Assembly: GCA_004563275.1 (NCBI GenBank)
Contig: SFSZ01000025.1
Coordinates: 1 to 21,711, forward strand
Origin: a bacterium
GTDB taxonomy: Bacteria; Bacillota_I; Bacilli_A; RF39; UBA660
Reading direction: 5' to 3'
DNA: 21,711 nucleotides
Every line of letters starts with the position of its first letter. Positions within the stretch are counted from its first letter, which is position 1. Under the pieces are notes generated by a model. That model ran no database searches, was not told where the DNA came from, and saw nothing but the letters and a program-made list of their open reading frames with translations. The position numbers and the translations under genes are program-made. This document shows, in pieces, positions 21,521-21,711 of the stretch.

Positions 21521-21711
21521 ATGGAAGCTAAAGATTTAAAGAAATTACAACAATATCAAATGATGATAATGGATGAATTTGTTAAATTTTGTGATGAAAA
21601 TAATATTGATTATTATCTTTTAGGTGGTTCAGCATTAGGAGCAGTTAGACATGAAGGTTTTATTCCATGGGATGATGATATGGATGTTGGACTAATGAGA
21701 AAAGATTATGA
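21521..21711 (+). CDS. LicD-family phosphotransferase (partial, 3' end outside window)
   Basis: The first 63 residues are present. MDEFVKFCDENNIDYYLLGG leads into the nucleotidyltransferase signature GSALGAVRHEGFIPWDDDMDVG, with the metal-binding Asp-rich run DDDMD. LicD proteins transfer phosphocholine or related phospho-groups to surface polymers. The start follows the flippase stop by seven bases, with GAGGT upstream. Together with the Stealth gene it predicts a phosphate-decorated polymer. The donor cannot be judged from this fragment; no choline uptake or activation genes are in view. Confidence 0.92.
   Translation, partial: MEAKDLKKLQQYQMMIMDEFVKFCDENNIDYYLLGGSALGAVRHEGFIPWDDDMDVGLMRKDY

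Noticed and set aside
1..21711. UGA read as tryptophan, as in Mycoplasma relatives.
   Set aside because: Intact genes end at UGA (for example the PAP2 and flippase genes), Trp is coded by UGG throughout, and both Trp tRNAs have anticodon CCA.

Overview
The window is about 21.7 kb of very AT-rich DNA. It most likely comes from a low-GC, cell-walled Bacillota, perhaps one of the uncultured gut Bacilli related to the former Tenericutes (RF39/Erysipelotrichales-like). Evidence for this is the A/T-ending codon use, the GGAGG-type ribosome binding sites, a class B sortase with an NPKTG-anchored surface protein, an LCP ligase, UppP, a SleB-type wall hydrolase and a capsule-type locus. Intact genes read with the standard code: UGA serves as a stop, and both tRNA-Trp genes carry CCA. 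The taxonomic call is inference.

Positions 1-7080 (minus strand). A four-gene operon reads leftward: a zinc-ribbon/membrane/HEXXH metallopeptidase (4462-3302), a 58-residue zinc-ribbon membrane protein (3293-3117), a P2-type cation ATPase of Ca2+ type (3103-497) and a membrane-anchored beta-rich protein (504-115). A further gene starts at 14 and runs off the left edge. Upstream lie an ABC-F ATPase gene broken by a frameshift in its first H-loop (6151-4531) and a class B sortase (7080-6241).

Positions 7081-10900. A surface protein with a C-terminal NPKTG sorting signal is transcribed divergently from the sortase, from a short shared intergenic region. It converges on a Thr-rich lipoprotein gene. 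Two different tRNA-Trp(CCA) genes, both on the minus strand, bracket about 1.5 kb of decayed accessory DNA. This holds an orphan 198-residue protein preceded by a 27-codon ORF, a broken gene behind a consensus promoter, and a second frameshifted gene on the plus strand.

Positions 10975-14411 (plus strand). These are envelope housekeeping genes: a SleB-like hydrolase, a PAP2 phosphatase that appears to be transcribed without a leader, an SDR dehydrogenase, UppP, and an anchored protein with a thioredoxin-like C-terminus lacking CXXC. A terminator hairpin spans the last stop codon.

Positions 14437-21711 (plus strand). A new promoter drives a tightly packed surface-polysaccharide operon: GT4 and GT2 glycosyltransferases, an Alg14-like subunit, a CpsA-type LCP protein, an Alg13-like subunit, a Stealth phosphotransferase, a Wzx-like flippase and a truncated LicD. 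Together these predict a lipid-linked, phosphodiester-containing wall glycopolymer. It would be built by the glycosyltransferases, exported by the flippase and ligated to peptidoglycan by LCP, with UppP recycling the carrier lipid. No priming transferase or polymerase is inside the window; they would have to lie downstream or elsewhere.
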